Below, piece by piece: positions 17,173 to 25,658 of a stretch of DNA of 50,133 nt (position 1 is the first letter of the stretch; every line of letters starts with the position of its first letter). A model generated the notes under the pieces. It was not told the DNA's origin, did no database searches, and worked only from the letters and a program-made list of their open reading frames with translations. Origin of the DNA: Pseudomonadota bacterium. GTDB lineage: Bacteria; Pseudomonadota; Gammaproteobacteria; Burkholderiales; Burkholderiaceae_B. Made by a program: the position numbers and the translations under genes. Location of the stretch: the NCBI GenBank assembly GCA_023425645.1, contig JAFACG010000046.1, positions 1 through 50,133 on the forward strand, read 5' to 3'.

Positions 17173-17451
17173 GAAGCAATCTCCAGAGTTGAAACAGGCC
17201 ATATCTTGCCGTATTCGTGTGCCGGATTGGGGCCACCGCGCCTGATGGGCATTATTTGCCCGCGTTTTCCCGCTCCAGCTTGTCGAAAAGCGCGTACGGC
17301 TTGACGATACCGGGTCGCGTTCCGGACAATTTAGCTCAGCCCGTCACCTTGGCGCTGGCGCCGCGTCCCGGTGCCGGCTCGGATTGCCGTCAGGTCGGCG
17401 CTCCCATGCCCTGAGCCGTCTTTGTTTCACCCCTGTCTGATTGATTTTTCG

Positions 17452-18438
17452 ATGAACCCAGCCACCCCACCCGCCCCGAATCTGGACGACGACGCCCTGC
17501 AGCTGGAGGCGCAGGCCTGGGTGATCCGTTTGAAGACCTCTTCCCTGACCGAGCGGCAGGCGCGCGAGTTCCGCCGCTGGTGCGGCCGCAGCCAGGCGCA
17601 CGCCACGGCCTTCGCGCAGGCGCGCGAAGTCTGGGAGGCCCTGCCGCAGACCCGTGAGCAATGGACGCAGGACTTCCAGATGCGCCAGGGGCGCCGCCAC
17701 AGCCCGGCGCGGCGCGCCTTCCTGGGCGGCGTCGCGGCCTGCGGCGCGCTGTACCTGGTCGCCCGTCCGCCCATGCAGTTGTGGCCCAGCCTGGCCGACC
17801 TGCGCGCCGACTACCGCACCGGCGCGGGCGAGCAGCGCCGCGTGGAAGTGGCCGAGCACGTCTGGCTGGACATGAACACTCGCACCCGCCTGAACCTGCG
17901 CGACGATCCGCACCTGGGCCGTGCCGTGGAACTGCTGGACGGGGAGATCGAGGTGCGTCAGGCCGGGATGTCGGCGGCGGCCTTCACCGTGTTCGCGGGG
18001 GCGGGCGCCATCCAGGCCTTCAACGGCCGCACCAATATCCGCTACCTGGACAGCGAGGTCTGCGTGACCTGCCTGTCGGGCGGCGCCCTGGTGGATTATT
18101 CCGGCCAGCGCCAGACGCTGGAGGCCGGGCAGCAGGTGGTGTACGGCCGTCGGCCGCTGAGCCAGCCGCAGGCCGTGCCGCAGCAGCAGGCGCCGTCCTG
18201 GCGCCAGGGCCGCCTGGTGTTCGACAATGTGCCGCTGTCGGACGTGGTGCGCGAGCTGAACCGCTACTGGGCGGGCCGCCTGATCCTGACCGATGAATCG
18301 CTGGGCGGCAGCCGCGTCACCGCGCAGTTCACGCTGGACCGCCTGGACGAGGCGCCCGAGCTGATACGTAACGCCTACGGGGTGGAACTGACGCGCCTGC
18401 CGGGCGGCATCGTCCTGTTGGGGCGCGCTTCGGCTTGA
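17452..18438 (+). CDS. FecR-family transmembrane anti-sigma regulator (no adjacent FecI)
   Basis: The protein has 328 residues with the three FecR parts in order. The N-terminal cytoplasmic domain (about 14-60) has AQAWVIRLKTSSLTERQAREFRRW, then HATAFAQAREVWE. A single membrane segment near 87-103 (RRAFLGGVAACGALYLVA) is preceded by a twin-Arg-like ARRAF. The periplasmic FecR domain has DYRTGAGEQRRVEVAEHVWLDMNTRTRLNL, and the C-terminal STN-like part has RLVFDNVPLSDVVRELNRYW. It would relay a signal from an outer-membrane transducer to an ECF sigma factor. Neither a sigma factor nor a TonB-dependent receptor is adjacent, which is unusual. The 279 bp upstream (17173-17451) hold no recognisable gene. 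Confidence 0.85.
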   Translation: MNPATPPAPNLDDDALQLEAQAWVIRLKTSSLTERQAREFRRWCGRSQAHATAFAQAREVWEALPQTREQWTQDFQMRQGRRHSPARRAFLGGVAACGALYLVARPPMQLWPSLADLRADYRTGAGEQRRVEVAEHVWLDMNTRTRLNLRDDPHLGRAVELLDGEIEVRQAGMSAAAFTVFAGAGAIQAFNGRTNIRYLDSEVCVTCLSGGALVDYSGQRQTLEAGQQVVYGRRPLSQPQAVPQQQAPSWRQGRLVFDNVPLSDVVRELNRYWAGRLILTDESLGGSRVTAQFTLDRLDEAPELIRNAYGVELTRLPGGIVLLGRASA

Positions 18439-18634
18439 GGCGGATTGCCTCTTGCCTTTGAGCTGACCGAAAAGCAATTTTGCGAGGCTAGTAGGCAAAT
18501 GTCTGCTGGCCTGACCTAGACGAAGCAGGGAAAAGCCCTGGTTTTCTTGAGCGGCATCCGCGCCGGCTGGCTTGGCTGGGTCCCTTGCCCGCGCTGCGCG
18601 CGGGTTCCCTTGTCAGTGCTTGTGGCGGGCGGCA

Positions 18635-18758
18635 CGTGAACTCGCACGATGATTCGTCCCCCGGACGAGCCATAAGCGTCGCGCTCGAACAGCAGAATGC
18701 TTGCCTCCCGGATCGCTCCTTCGCCTGCGGCAAGCCGTCTGACCCGCCCCACGGGCCT
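18635..18758. repeat. Dispersed repeat, copy B
   Basis: This is the counterpart of the repeat at 6-133, lying inside the gene-free stretch 18439-18927. Its hairpin core is TCGTCC-CCC-GGACGA (18654-18668). A minus-strand reading frame across it (18516-18764, 82 codons) contains the same GSSGGR..xRVH motif as copy A and continues to a KKTRAFPCFV end. I do not call a gene from it. The remainder of 18439-18927 holds the TerC terminator and nothing else that I can support. Confidence 0.6.
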
Positions 18759-18876
18759 GCCCATTGCTTGAACGGCTCACAATGGCCACCTTATCGACCA
18801 GCCGATGGCGGTATTTGCCGATAAAGAACGTCGTGACGCATCGTGGCCTTGGGGTACTGCGCGAGGAGCCATATAA

Positions 18877-18904
18877 AAAAGCCACCCCCGCAGGAGTGGC
18901 TTTT
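18877..18904 (-). terminator. Intrinsic terminator after the TerC-family gene
   Basis: Perfect 9-bp stem AAAAGCCAC / GTGGCTTTT with a 10-nt loop. On the minus strand it is followed by TTTTTTATA directly after the stem, giving a classic rho-independent terminator 24 bp beyond the TerC stop. The symmetric A/T ends could also terminate transcription on the plus strand. Confidence 0.85.
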
Positions 18905-18927
18905 GTCGTTGAGCCGGACCGGCCTTC

Positions 18928-20490
18928 TTATTCGGCCGGAGCTTCGGCATCCTGCAGGCGGCTGACGCGCACGGTGGCGATGCGGCGCTGGCTGACTTCG
19001 GTAATCTCGAAGCGCAGGCCGTCGGCTTCCACCACGGCGCCCACCTCGGGCAGGGAGTCCAGGCGCTCCAGCAGGAAGCCGGCCACGGAGCTGAAGCTGC
19101 TGTCCTTCAGGAACAGCTCCTCGGCGTCCACGGCCTGGGCCAGCAGCAGCAAGTCCGTGCCGCCGTCCACCTGCCACAGATTGGGGCCGATCTGCTGGAT
19201 GGCGGGCTGCTCGTCCTCGTCCGGGAACTCGCCGGCGATGGCCTCCAGGATGTCGATGGGCGTGAGCAGCCCCTCGATGGCGCCGTACTCGTCCGTGACC
19301 AGCACGAACTGGCCATTGGACTGCTTCAGGATGGCAATGGCGCTGAGCACATCGGTGTGCTCATGCACGATGATGGGCTCGCGCAAGTCCGGCCATTGGC
19401 TGATCTGCGGGTAATCATCCAGGTCGGCCAGCAGATCCTTGGCGCGCGCCACGCCCACCACCTGGTCCAGCTGGCCCTGGCACACGGGCAGGAAGCTGTG
19501 CGGCGTGGAGCGCAACAGCTGGCGCAGGGTGTCGAGGTCGTCCTCGGTGTCCAGCCAGGTGATCTCCTGGCGCGGCGTCATCAGCGAACGGATGGGGCGC
19601 TCGGCCAGGCTCAGCACGCCGCTGACCATGTTGCGCTCCTCGGTGCGGAAAGCCTGTTCCTCCTGTTCGGCGGCATGCTCGTCCTGGCCCTCGTCCTTGC
19701 CGGCCTCGCTCTTGCGGTTGCTGAGCATGCGCAGCACGGCCTCGGCGGTGCGGTCGCGCAAGGGGCGGCGCGATTGCGATCGCAGGGCGCTGCGGCGCGC
19801 GATCTGGTTGAAGAACTCGATCAGGATGGAGAAGCCGATGGCGGCGTACAGATAGCCCTTGGGTATCTTGAAGCCCAGGCCCTCGGCCGTCAGGGTCAGG
19901 CCTATCATGAGCAGGAAGCTCAGGCACAGCACCACCACGGTGGGGTGATTGTTCACGAAACTGGTGAGCGGCTTGGACGCCCAGATCATCAGGGCGATGG
20001 AGATGATGACGGCCGCCATCATGACGGGCAGCTGGTCCACCATGCCCACGGCGGTGATGACCGCGTCCAGCGAGAACACGGCGTCCAGCACCACGATCTG
20101 CGCGACCACCACGCCGAAGCTGGCGTAGGCCTTGTTGGCGCTGGCGTGGTGGCTGCCGCCTTCCAGGCGTTCGTGCAGTTCGCTGGTGGCCTTGAAGAGC
20201 AGGAACAGGCCGCCCAGCAGCAGGATCAGGTCGCGGCCCGAAAAGCTCAGCGGTCCGATCGAAAACAGCGGGGTGGTCAGGGTGACCAGCCAGGAGACGA
20301 CGGTGAGCAGGCCCAGGCGCATGATGAGCGCCAGAGACAGGCCGATCAGGCGGGCGCGATCGCGCTGCTCGGGCGGCAGCTTGTCGGCCAGGATGGCGAT
20401 GAAGATGAGGTTGTCGATGCCGAGAACGATCTCAAGCACCACGAGGGTCAATAAACCGACCCAGATGCTGGGGTCGAGTAGCCATTCCAT
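18928..20490 (-). CDS. TerC-family membrane protein with CBS pair and CorC domain
   Basis: The protein has 520 residues in three parts. Residues 1 to about 230 form the TerC membrane domain, with the acidic motifs [16 protein letters not shown] and [22 protein letters not shown] that are thought to bind a divalent metal. A charged linker ([20 protein letters not shown]) follows. Residues about 295-430 form a CBS-domain pair ([17 protein letters not shown] and [22 protein letters not shown]). About 440-515 is a CorC/HlyC transporter-associated domain. This YoaE/YegH-like architecture is known. TerC proteins are linked to manganese export and metallation of secreted proteins. The gene is monocistronic, or possibly cotranscribed with the small secreted protein upstream. 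Confidence 0.88.
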   Translation of the reverse strand: MEWLLDPSIWVGLLTLVVLEIVLGIDNLIFIAILADKLPPEQRDRARLIGLSLALIMRLGLLTVVSWLVTLTTPLFSIGPLSFSGRDLILLLGGLFLLFKATSELHERLEGGSHHASANKAYASFGVVVAQIVVLDAVFSLDAVITAVGMVDQLPVMMAAVIISIALMIWASKPLTSFVNNHPTVVVLCLSFLLMIGLTLTAEGLGFKIPKGYLYAAIGFSILIEFFNQIARRSALRSQSRRPLRDRTAEAVLRMLSNRKSEAGKDEGQDEHAAEQEEQAFRTEERNMVSGVLSLAERPIRSLMTPRQEITWLDTEDDLDTLRQLLRSTPHSFLPVCQGQLDQVVGVARAKDLLADLDDYPQISQWPDLREPIIVHEHTDVLSAIAILKQSNGQFVLVTDEYGAIEGLLTPIDILEAIAGEFPDEDEQPAIQQIGPNLWQVDGGTDLLLLAQAVDAEELFLKDSSFSSVAGFLLERLDSLPEVGAVVEADGLRFEITEVSQRRIATVRVSRLQDAEAPAE

Positions 20491-20561
20491 AAGGGTGTCC
20501 TGTTAGACAGAAAAAGAAGACTGCGGAGATTTCGTGCAAGGCGCGCGGGCGCGCGCAAGGG

Positions 20562-20909
20562 TCAGGCGCGCGGCGGCCGGCGCTCGGGGGCGAACTCGCA
20601 GGAAATGGCAGGCAGGAAAAGGCGGGTGAATTCGGGCGGCCACAGCAGCAGCCAGGAGGGCTGCGCAAGGCTGGGCAGCGGGGTGTCGGCATGGTCCACA
20701 TAGTCCTGCATGGTGGTCTCGGCCATGAGGGCGGAGAGATTCTGCAGGGACGTCACCCAGCGGGCGCCCAGGCGATCGGCGGGCGAGGCCTGGCTGACTT
20801 CATGGCGGGCCATGGCGGACAGGCCGTCCTGGACGGTGGCCTGGTAGTGGGCGCTGTAGGCCTGGAAGGGGAGAATGAGCAGTAAGACGACGACGAACCA
20901 GCGTCTCAT
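20562..20909 (-). CDS. Small secreted protein of unknown function
   Basis: The protein has 115 residues with a convincing signal peptide, MRRWFVVVLLLILPFQAYSA, cut before HYQA. The mature part is short, has no Cys and no known domain that I recognise. The N terminus resembles that of the CzcI-type small metal-resistance proteins, but the His-rich mature part of those is absent. It lies 71 bp before the TerC-family gene in the same direction, so a link to metal handling is possible but unproven. Confidence 0.6.
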   Translation of the reverse strand: MRRWFVVVLLLILPFQAYSAHYQATVQDGLSAMARHEVSQASPADRLGARWVTSLQNLSALMAETTMQDYVDHADTPLPSLAQPSWLLLWPPEFTRLFLPAISCEFAPERRPPRA

Positions 20910-20992
20910 ATTGTCGGGAGCAAGTCAGGGGAGCCCCAGTATATCGTATGCCCGCCCCGCGCATGCAAGCGGGCGCGTGGCAAAGAGAAGGC

Positions 20993-21010
20993 GCGGCCCC
21001 GAAGGGCCGC
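20993..21010 (-). terminator. Intrinsic terminator after the pirin gene
   Basis: Read on the minus strand, stem GCGGCCC / GGGCCGC closes a TTCG tetraloop and is followed by the pyrimidine-rich GCCTTCTCTTT. It lies 5 bp beyond the pirin stop. Confidence 0.7.
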
Positions 21011-21015
21011 TCGCC

Positions 21016-21879
21016 TTACTGCATCTGGCCGAAGCGGCCGGCGTTGAAGTCATTGATGGCTTCGACGATCTCCTGCTGGCTGTTCATGACGAAGGGACCG
21101 TAGCCCACCACGGGCTCGTCGATCGGCTCGCCGCTGAGCAGCAGCAATTGCGCATCGCCGTTGGCCTCCAGGCGCACTTCCGTACCCTTCTGATCCAGCA
21201 ATACCATTTGGGCTTCGCGTGCGATGGTCTGCTCGTTGACCTGCACCGTGCCGCCCAGCACCACCACGCCCGTGTTCCAGCCTTCGGGCAGGGTGAAGCG
21301 GGCCTGGCAGCCGGCCTTCAGCCGCACGTCCCACACGTGCATGGGCGTGTGCGTGTCGGCCGGACCCTTGCGGCCCTGGTAGTCGCCGGCGATCACGCGC
21401 ACCTGGCCGGCATCGCCTTCCAGGGGCACGGCGGGGATGTCGGCGTCCAGGATGGCCTGGTAGCGGGGCGGCGTCATCTTGGCGCTGGCGGGCAGGTTCA
21501 CCCACAGCTGCACCATGTGCAGGGTGCCGCCGTCGCGCGCGAAGGCATCGGAGTGGTACTCCTCGTGCAGGATGCCGGCGCCGGCCGTCATCCATTGCAC
21601 GTCGCCCTTGCCGATGGTGCCGCCCTGGCCGGTCGAATCGCGGTGCGAGACCTCGCCGTCGTAGACGATGGTCACGGTCTCGAAGCCGCGATGCGGGTGC
21701 TGGCCCACGCCACGCCGGTGCGAGCCGGCGGGAAACTGCGCGGGACCGGCGTAGTCCAGCAGCAGGAAGGGGCTGTGCTGCGCGGCATCGTCGTGATAGC
21801 TGAACAGGGAGCGGACGGGAAAGCCGTCTCCGACCCAGTGGGGGCGGGGTGCGTTGAGGACGCTCATTACGTTTTTCAT
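21016..21879 (-). CDS. Pirin-family bicupin protein
   Basis: The ATG at 21879 (MKNVMSVLNAPRPHWVGDG) has an AGGAA site upstream, and 21960 is not needed. The product has 287 residues. The N-terminal cupin has the metal ligands of pirin: HPHRGFETVTIVYDGEVSHRDS (two His), then GKGDVQWMTAGAGILHEEYH (His and Glu). The second cupin lacks the metal set, as in other pirins. Family members include quercetin 2,3-dioxygenases and oxidative-stress-linked regulators such as YhaK. No operon partner is evident. It is divergent from the lipid-oxidation cassette across 193 bp. Confidence 0.9.
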   Translation of the reverse strand: MKNVMSVLNAPRPHWVGDGFPVRSLFSYHDDAAQHSPFLLLDYAGPAQFPAGSHRRGVGQHPHRGFETVTIVYDGEVSHRDSTGQGGTIGKGDVQWMTAGAGILHEEYHSDAFARDGGTLHMVQLWVNLPASAKMTPPRYQAILDADIPAVPLEGDAGQVRVIAGDYQGRKGPADTHTPMHVWDVRLKAGCQARFTLPEGWNTGVVVLGGTVQVNEQTIAREAQMVLLDQKGTEVRLEANGDAQLLLLSGEPIDEPVVGYGPFVMNSQQEIVEAINDFNAGRFGQMQ

Positions 21880-22072
21880 TGTTGTGTTCCTGTCGAAAAA
21901 AAGTTTATATATCAAAGGGTAGTCCTGATTCCCGCGCTTGATTAGCCCCCGCTGGCGCAAAACTGTATTGCTCTTTTGCGCTTTGCCGCATACAGCAATT
22001 TGTAACCAATATTGCAGGCGATTTACCCGCGCTCAGGCTACGATGAGCGCAATTTGATACACAGAGAATGGA

Positions 22073-22819
22073 ATGGGGCAGGCTTTTCAGGCCTTGAACG
22101 TCTGGCAGGTGATGGGCGTGGGGCTGTTGTTCTTCGGCGGGATCTACCTGCTGTTCGCGCTGGGCACCCTGGCCCTGACGCGCTGGCTGCTGCCGGCCCT
22201 GGGCTGGGGGCGTCCGCTGGACACGCGCCCCTTGCGCCCCGGCCAGCTGCGCCGGGAACTGAAGCAGTCCGGCACCGCCATCCTGATCTTCGGCACCGGC
22301 ATGGTCTTTCCCTGGGGGCTTTTGCAGCTGGGCTGGGCGCATCTGACGCCCGACGCCGGCGCGGGCCGCATCGCCCTGGAGATCCTGGCGCTGGTGATCT
22401 GGAACGAGGTGCATTTCTGGATCAATCACCGCCTGCTGCACACGGCCTGGCTGCGGCGCTTCCACGGTCCGCATCATTCCTCGGTGGTGGTGACGCCGTT
22501 CTCCACCTACAGCTTCCATCCCATCGAATCGCTGATGCTGGGCAACGTGATCCTGCTGCCCATGGTGGTGCACGACTTCAGCTTCTGGTCCTTGCTGTCG
22601 GTGCCGCTGTTCAGCCTGTTTTTCAACAGCATCGGCCATTCCAACTACGACTTCTTCCCGTGCGTCTCGGGCGGCCATTGGCTGGCGGCCAGCCGCCGGC
22701 ACCAGGCGCACCATGCCCGCTACAGCGGCAACTACGGTTTCCAGTTCACCTTCATGGACCGCCTGTTCGGCACGCGCCTGACGGAGCGTCCCGCGCCGGC
22801 GGAGGCGCCGCGGGCATGA
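22073..22819 (+). CDS. Sterol-desaturase/fatty-acid-hydroxylase superfamily membrane enzyme
   Basis: This 248-residue integral membrane di-iron enzyme has about four to five hydrophobic segments. The histidine clusters are complete: NHRLLH (His119, His123), FHGPHH (His131, His134, His135), a lone His149 in FHPIE, His189 in GHSNYD, and RHQAHH (His210, His213, His214). The superfamily hydroxylates or desaturates lipids with O2. It is the first gene of a four-gene unit and overlaps the desaturase gene by 4 bp (ATGA). The lipid substrate is unknown. The ribosome site (AGAGAA) is weak. Confidence 0.88.
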   Translation: MGQAFQALNVWQVMGVGLLFFGGIYLLFALGTLALTRWLLPALGWGRPLDTRPLRPGQLRRELKQSGTAILIFGTGMVFPWGLLQLGWAHLTPDAGAGRIALEILALVIWNEVHFWINHRLLHTAWLRRFHGPHHSSVVVTPFSTYSFHPIESLMLGNVILLPMVVHDFSFWSLLSVPLFSLFFNSIGHSNYDFFPCVSGGHWLAASRRHQAHHARYSGNYGFQFTFMDRLFGTRLTERPAPAEAPRA

Positions 22820-23730
22820 CGGCCGGCTGGCGGCTGCGCAACGGCCGCGACTGGCAGAGCGTGGCCTATCTGCTGGCCTATCCGGCGCTGGTTGCCGCTT
22901 TGTGGCGGGGCGGGTTCTCGTGGGTGCTGTACGGCCTGCTGCTGTTCCTGACGCTGGGCGTGGGCGTCATCAATCACAACCACCATCACCTGCGCATGTG
23001 GCATGGCCGCCTGCCCAACCGGCTGACGGACTTCTGGCTGACCCTGCTGCAGGGCCATCCCGCCTGCGTGTTCTGGCCGGCGCATGGCCGCAACCACCAT
23101 CGCTACAAGCATGGCGAGCGCGACGTGGCCCGCACCTACCGTTTCCGGCGCGGCGACACCAACGATACCCTGGGCTGGCTCATCCATCCTTTCGAGGCGG
23201 TACCGGCGCTGTACCCCTTGATCTTTGGCTGGCTGGGCGGCCTGCGCCGCCGCCGGCCGGGCGTGTGGCGCTATTGCATGGCGCAGTACGGCCTGTGGCT
23301 GGGCAGCTGGGGCCTGGCCCTGGCGCTGGATCCGGTCAAGGGGTTCCTGTACGTGATCCTGCCGCAGTTGCATGGCCTGCACTGGCTGCTGACCACCAAT
23401 TACCTGCAGCACGCCCATGCGGACGGCCGGCCGCAGGGGCGCCGCGGCCCGCAATTGGCCTATGCCCGCAATTTCGAAGGCATGGTCAACCCTTTGCTGT
23501 TCAATATCGGCCTGCACGTGGCGCATCACGAGCATTCGCGCGCCCATTGGTCGGAGCTGACGCGCCTGCACGAGACCGAGTACCGCGACCGCACGTCCGC
23601 CGCCTTGAACGAGGGCGGCCTGCTGCCCTACATGCTGCGGGTCTTCGTGCTGGGGCTGTTCGTGCCGGCCTGCCGCAGTCAACCTTTCATGCCCGCCGGC
23701 GAGCCAGAGCGCCGGCGCGATCCCGTCTAG
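22816..23730 (+). CDS. Fatty-acid desaturase family membrane enzyme
   Basis: The ATG at 22816 overlaps the preceding stop, and the 304 residues begin MTAGWRLRNGRDWQS. Three histidine boxes are present: NHNHHH (His54-His58), HGRNHHRYKHG (His90, His94, His95) and GLHVAHHEHSRAHW near the C terminus. QHAHADGRPQ adds further His. This matches membrane acyl-lipid desaturases or hydroxylases that place two iron ions at the cytoplasmic face. It follows directly after another di-iron lipid oxidase and precedes a ketosynthase fusion 14 bp on, so a shared fatty-acid-derived substrate is likely. Confidence 0.85.
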   Translation: MTAGWRLRNGRDWQSVAYLLAYPALVAALWRGGFSWVLYGLLLFLTLGVGVINHNHHHLRMWHGRLPNRLTDFWLTLLQGHPACVFWPAHGRNHHRYKHGERDVARTYRFRRGDTNDTLGWLIHPFEAVPALYPLIFGWLGGLRRRRPGVWRYCMAQYGLWLGSWGLALALDPVKGFLYVILPQLHGLHWLLTTNYLQHAHADGRPQGRRGPQLAYARNFEGMVNPLLFNIGLHVAHHEHSRAHWSELTRLHETEYRDRTSAALNEGGLLPYMLRVFVLGLFVPACRSQPFMPAGEPERRRDPV

Positions 23731-23744
23731 TCAGGAGTATTCCC

Positions 23745-25655
23745 ATGCCCGTGGCCTTCGAGCAGGTCGTCATCCATCAGGCGCAGTTCTTCATGCCGGG
23801 CGAACCCGTGGACAATGAGTCCATGGATCGCTTCATCGCGCCCTTGAACCGCCTGTCCGGGCGCATCAAGCAGCGCATCCTGGCGGAGAACGGGATACGC
23901 CAGCGTTACTACGCCATCGGCGAGGACGGCGCCACCCGCTGGAGCAATACCGTCATGGCCGCCAATGCGGTGCGCGCCTGCCTGCAGGAGGCGGGGCTGG
24001 CGCTGGGCGAAGTCGGCCTGCTGGCCAGCGGCTCCTCCGGCGGCGACCTGCTGATGCCCGGACTGGCCAATGCCGTGCAGGGCGAGCTGGGCGCGCCGCC
24101 CCTGGAAGTGCATTCGGTGCACGGCATCTGCGCGGCCGGCGTGACGGCGCTGCAGGCCGCGGCCCAGGGCATCGAACTGGGCGCGCACCGGCACGGCGTG
24201 GCGGTGGCCAGCGAGATGCCTTCGCGCCTGTTCCGCCGCTCGCGTTTTGCGTCGCAGGACTACCAGGCGGACTTCGATTCCCATTTCCTGCGCTGGATGC
24301 TATCCGATGGCGCCGGCGCCGCCCTGCTGAGCCATCAGGACGAAGTCCTGCCCACGGCGCAGCCGGGCCTGCGCCTGCGGCTGCGCTGGATACACCAGAA
24401 GTCCTTCTCGGGCGACTATCCCGTCTGCATGCAGCTGGGAGCAGGGCGCGAATCCTCCCGCAGCCACCTGGACTACGACTCCTGGGCACAGGCAGAGCAG
24501 GCCGGCGCCCTGGCGCTGCGCCAGGACATACGTCTGCTGCCGCACTTGTTCGACATCGGCATCCACGAATACGTGAAGCTGGTGCGCGACGGCTGGGTGG
24601 ACCCGGCCCGCATCAGCCATTTCCTGTGCCATTACTCCTCCGAAAAATTCATGCCCGTGGTCGCCGATCTGCTGGAGCAGGCCGGCCTGGCCATCCCGGC
24701 CGAGCGCTGGTACAGCAATCTGCGCTGGCGCGGCAACACGGGCGCCGCCTCCATCCTGATCATGCTCGCCGAGTTCCTGCGCGACCGGATCCTGAAGCCC
24801 GGCGAGCAGATTCTGTGCTACATCCCCGAATCGGGCCGCTTCATGACGGCCTACATGCTGCTGGAAGCGGAGGCCTGCGACGCGCCGGCCCCGGCCTTGT
24901 CCCGTCCCGCGGTCCAGGCGCGGGCGGCGACGCCCGAGGCCCAGGTGGACATCGCTCCGCCGCATGATCCGGACGATGCGCCGGAGGGACTGCGCGAGCT
25001 GCTGACGCGCCTGGCGCCCATCTGGCACGACTACCGCTCGCGCGTCTGGCGCACGCCTTTGCTGCGCAGCCTGCATGACGGCACCATCGGCATGGAGGAT
25101 TACCGCAAGTGGATGGCCGACTGGATTCCCCAGGTGCGCGAGGGCGCCAAGTGGATGCGCGCGGCCTGCGATTCCCTGTCTCCCGCCTATGCGCCCCTGG
25201 CCGAGCTGATCCGCCTGCATGCAGGCGAAGAGCAGGACGACTTCCGGATCCTGTTCGAGGACTACCGCCAGGCCGGCGGCGACAGGACGGACATCGCGCA
25301 ACTGGCGCGCAACCCCGGCGGCGAGGCCCTGAACGCCTATCTGCACGCCCTGGCCGCCAGCCGCGACCCGATCGGCCTGCTGGGCGCCATCTACATCATC
25401 GAAGGCACGGGCCAGCGCATCGTGCCGGCCCTGCTGCCGCTGCTCAAGTCCTCGCTGGACCTGGAGCCGTCCATGTACCGCTTCCTGCACTATCACGGCC
25501 AGAACGACGAGCATCACCTGGCGCGCTGGCTGATGGCCGTGGAGCTGGCCCTGGATTGCGACGATACCGGCCGCGCCGAGCAGGTCATCGTCGAGACGGC
25601 GCGCCGCACGGCCGCCCTGTACCTGATGCAGTTCCAATACGTGAAAGAGTCGTGA
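23745..25655 (+). CDS. Fusion of KASIII-like ketosynthase and haem-oxygenase-like di-iron oxidase
   Basis: The ATG at 23745 has AGGAGT 6 nt upstream. Residues 1 to about 375 are a ketoacyl synthase III-type thiolase fold: Cys129 in VHGICAAGVTALQAA, His296 in CHYSSEKF and Asn331 in RGNTGAASI form the Cys-His-Asn set. After a Pro/Ala-rich linker (about 380-412), residues 415-636 are a helical domain of the haem-oxygenase-like/TenA type (HDO). Ligand-like residues are Glu487, His492, Glu553, and the exact His584-x3-Asp588-x2-His591 pattern known from di-iron HDOs (CADD, UndA relatives). It could make a beta-keto acid and then cleave or desaturate it oxidatively. The product is unknown. The 636 residues are an intact single frame. 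Confidence 0.8.
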   Translation: MPVAFEQVVIHQAQFFMPGEPVDNESMDRFIAPLNRLSGRIKQRILAENGIRQRYYAIGEDGATRWSNTVMAANAVRACLQEAGLALGEVGLLASGSSGGDLLMPGLANAVQGELGAPPLEVHSVHGICAAGVTALQAAAQGIELGAHRHGVAVASEMPSRLFRRSRFASQDYQADFDSHFLRWMLSDGAGAALLSHQDEVLPTAQPGLRLRLRWIHQKSFSGDYPVCMQLGAGRESSRSHLDYDSWAQAEQAGALALRQDIRLLPHLFDIGIHEYVKLVRDGWVDPARISHFLCHYSSEKFMPVVADLLEQAGLAIPAERWYSNLRWRGNTGAASILIMLAEFLRDRILKPGEQILCYIPESGRFMTAYMLLEAEACDAPAPALSRPAVQARAATPEAQVDIAPPHDPDDAPEGLRELLTRLAPIWHDYRSRVWRTPLLRSLHDGTIGMEDYRKWMADWIPQVREGAKWMRAACDSLSPAYAPLAELIRLHAGEEQDDFRILFEDYRQAGGDRTDIAQLARNPGGEALNAYLHALAASRDPIGLLGAIYIIEGTGQRIVPALLPLLKSSLDLEPSMYRFLHYHGQNDEHHLARWLMAVELALDCDDTGRAEQVIVETARRTAALYLMQFQYVKES

Positions 25656-25658
25656 GCC

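Noticed and set aside
17217..17414. Possible fecI remnant before the FecR gene
   Set aside because: The 65-codon frame has no sigma-2 or sigma-4 motif and does not resemble an ECF sigma factor in any part.
15365..18781. TGTGAGCCGTTCAAG at 15365-15379 matching the reverse complement of 18767-18781
   Set aside because: A 15-base match between two places in 50 kb of both strands is expected about twice by chance.
20562..20909. Small secreted protein as a CzcI-type metal-resistance protein
   Set aside because: Only the signal peptide looks similar. The His- and Cys-containing mature part of CzcI is missing, and no efflux pump is adjacent.
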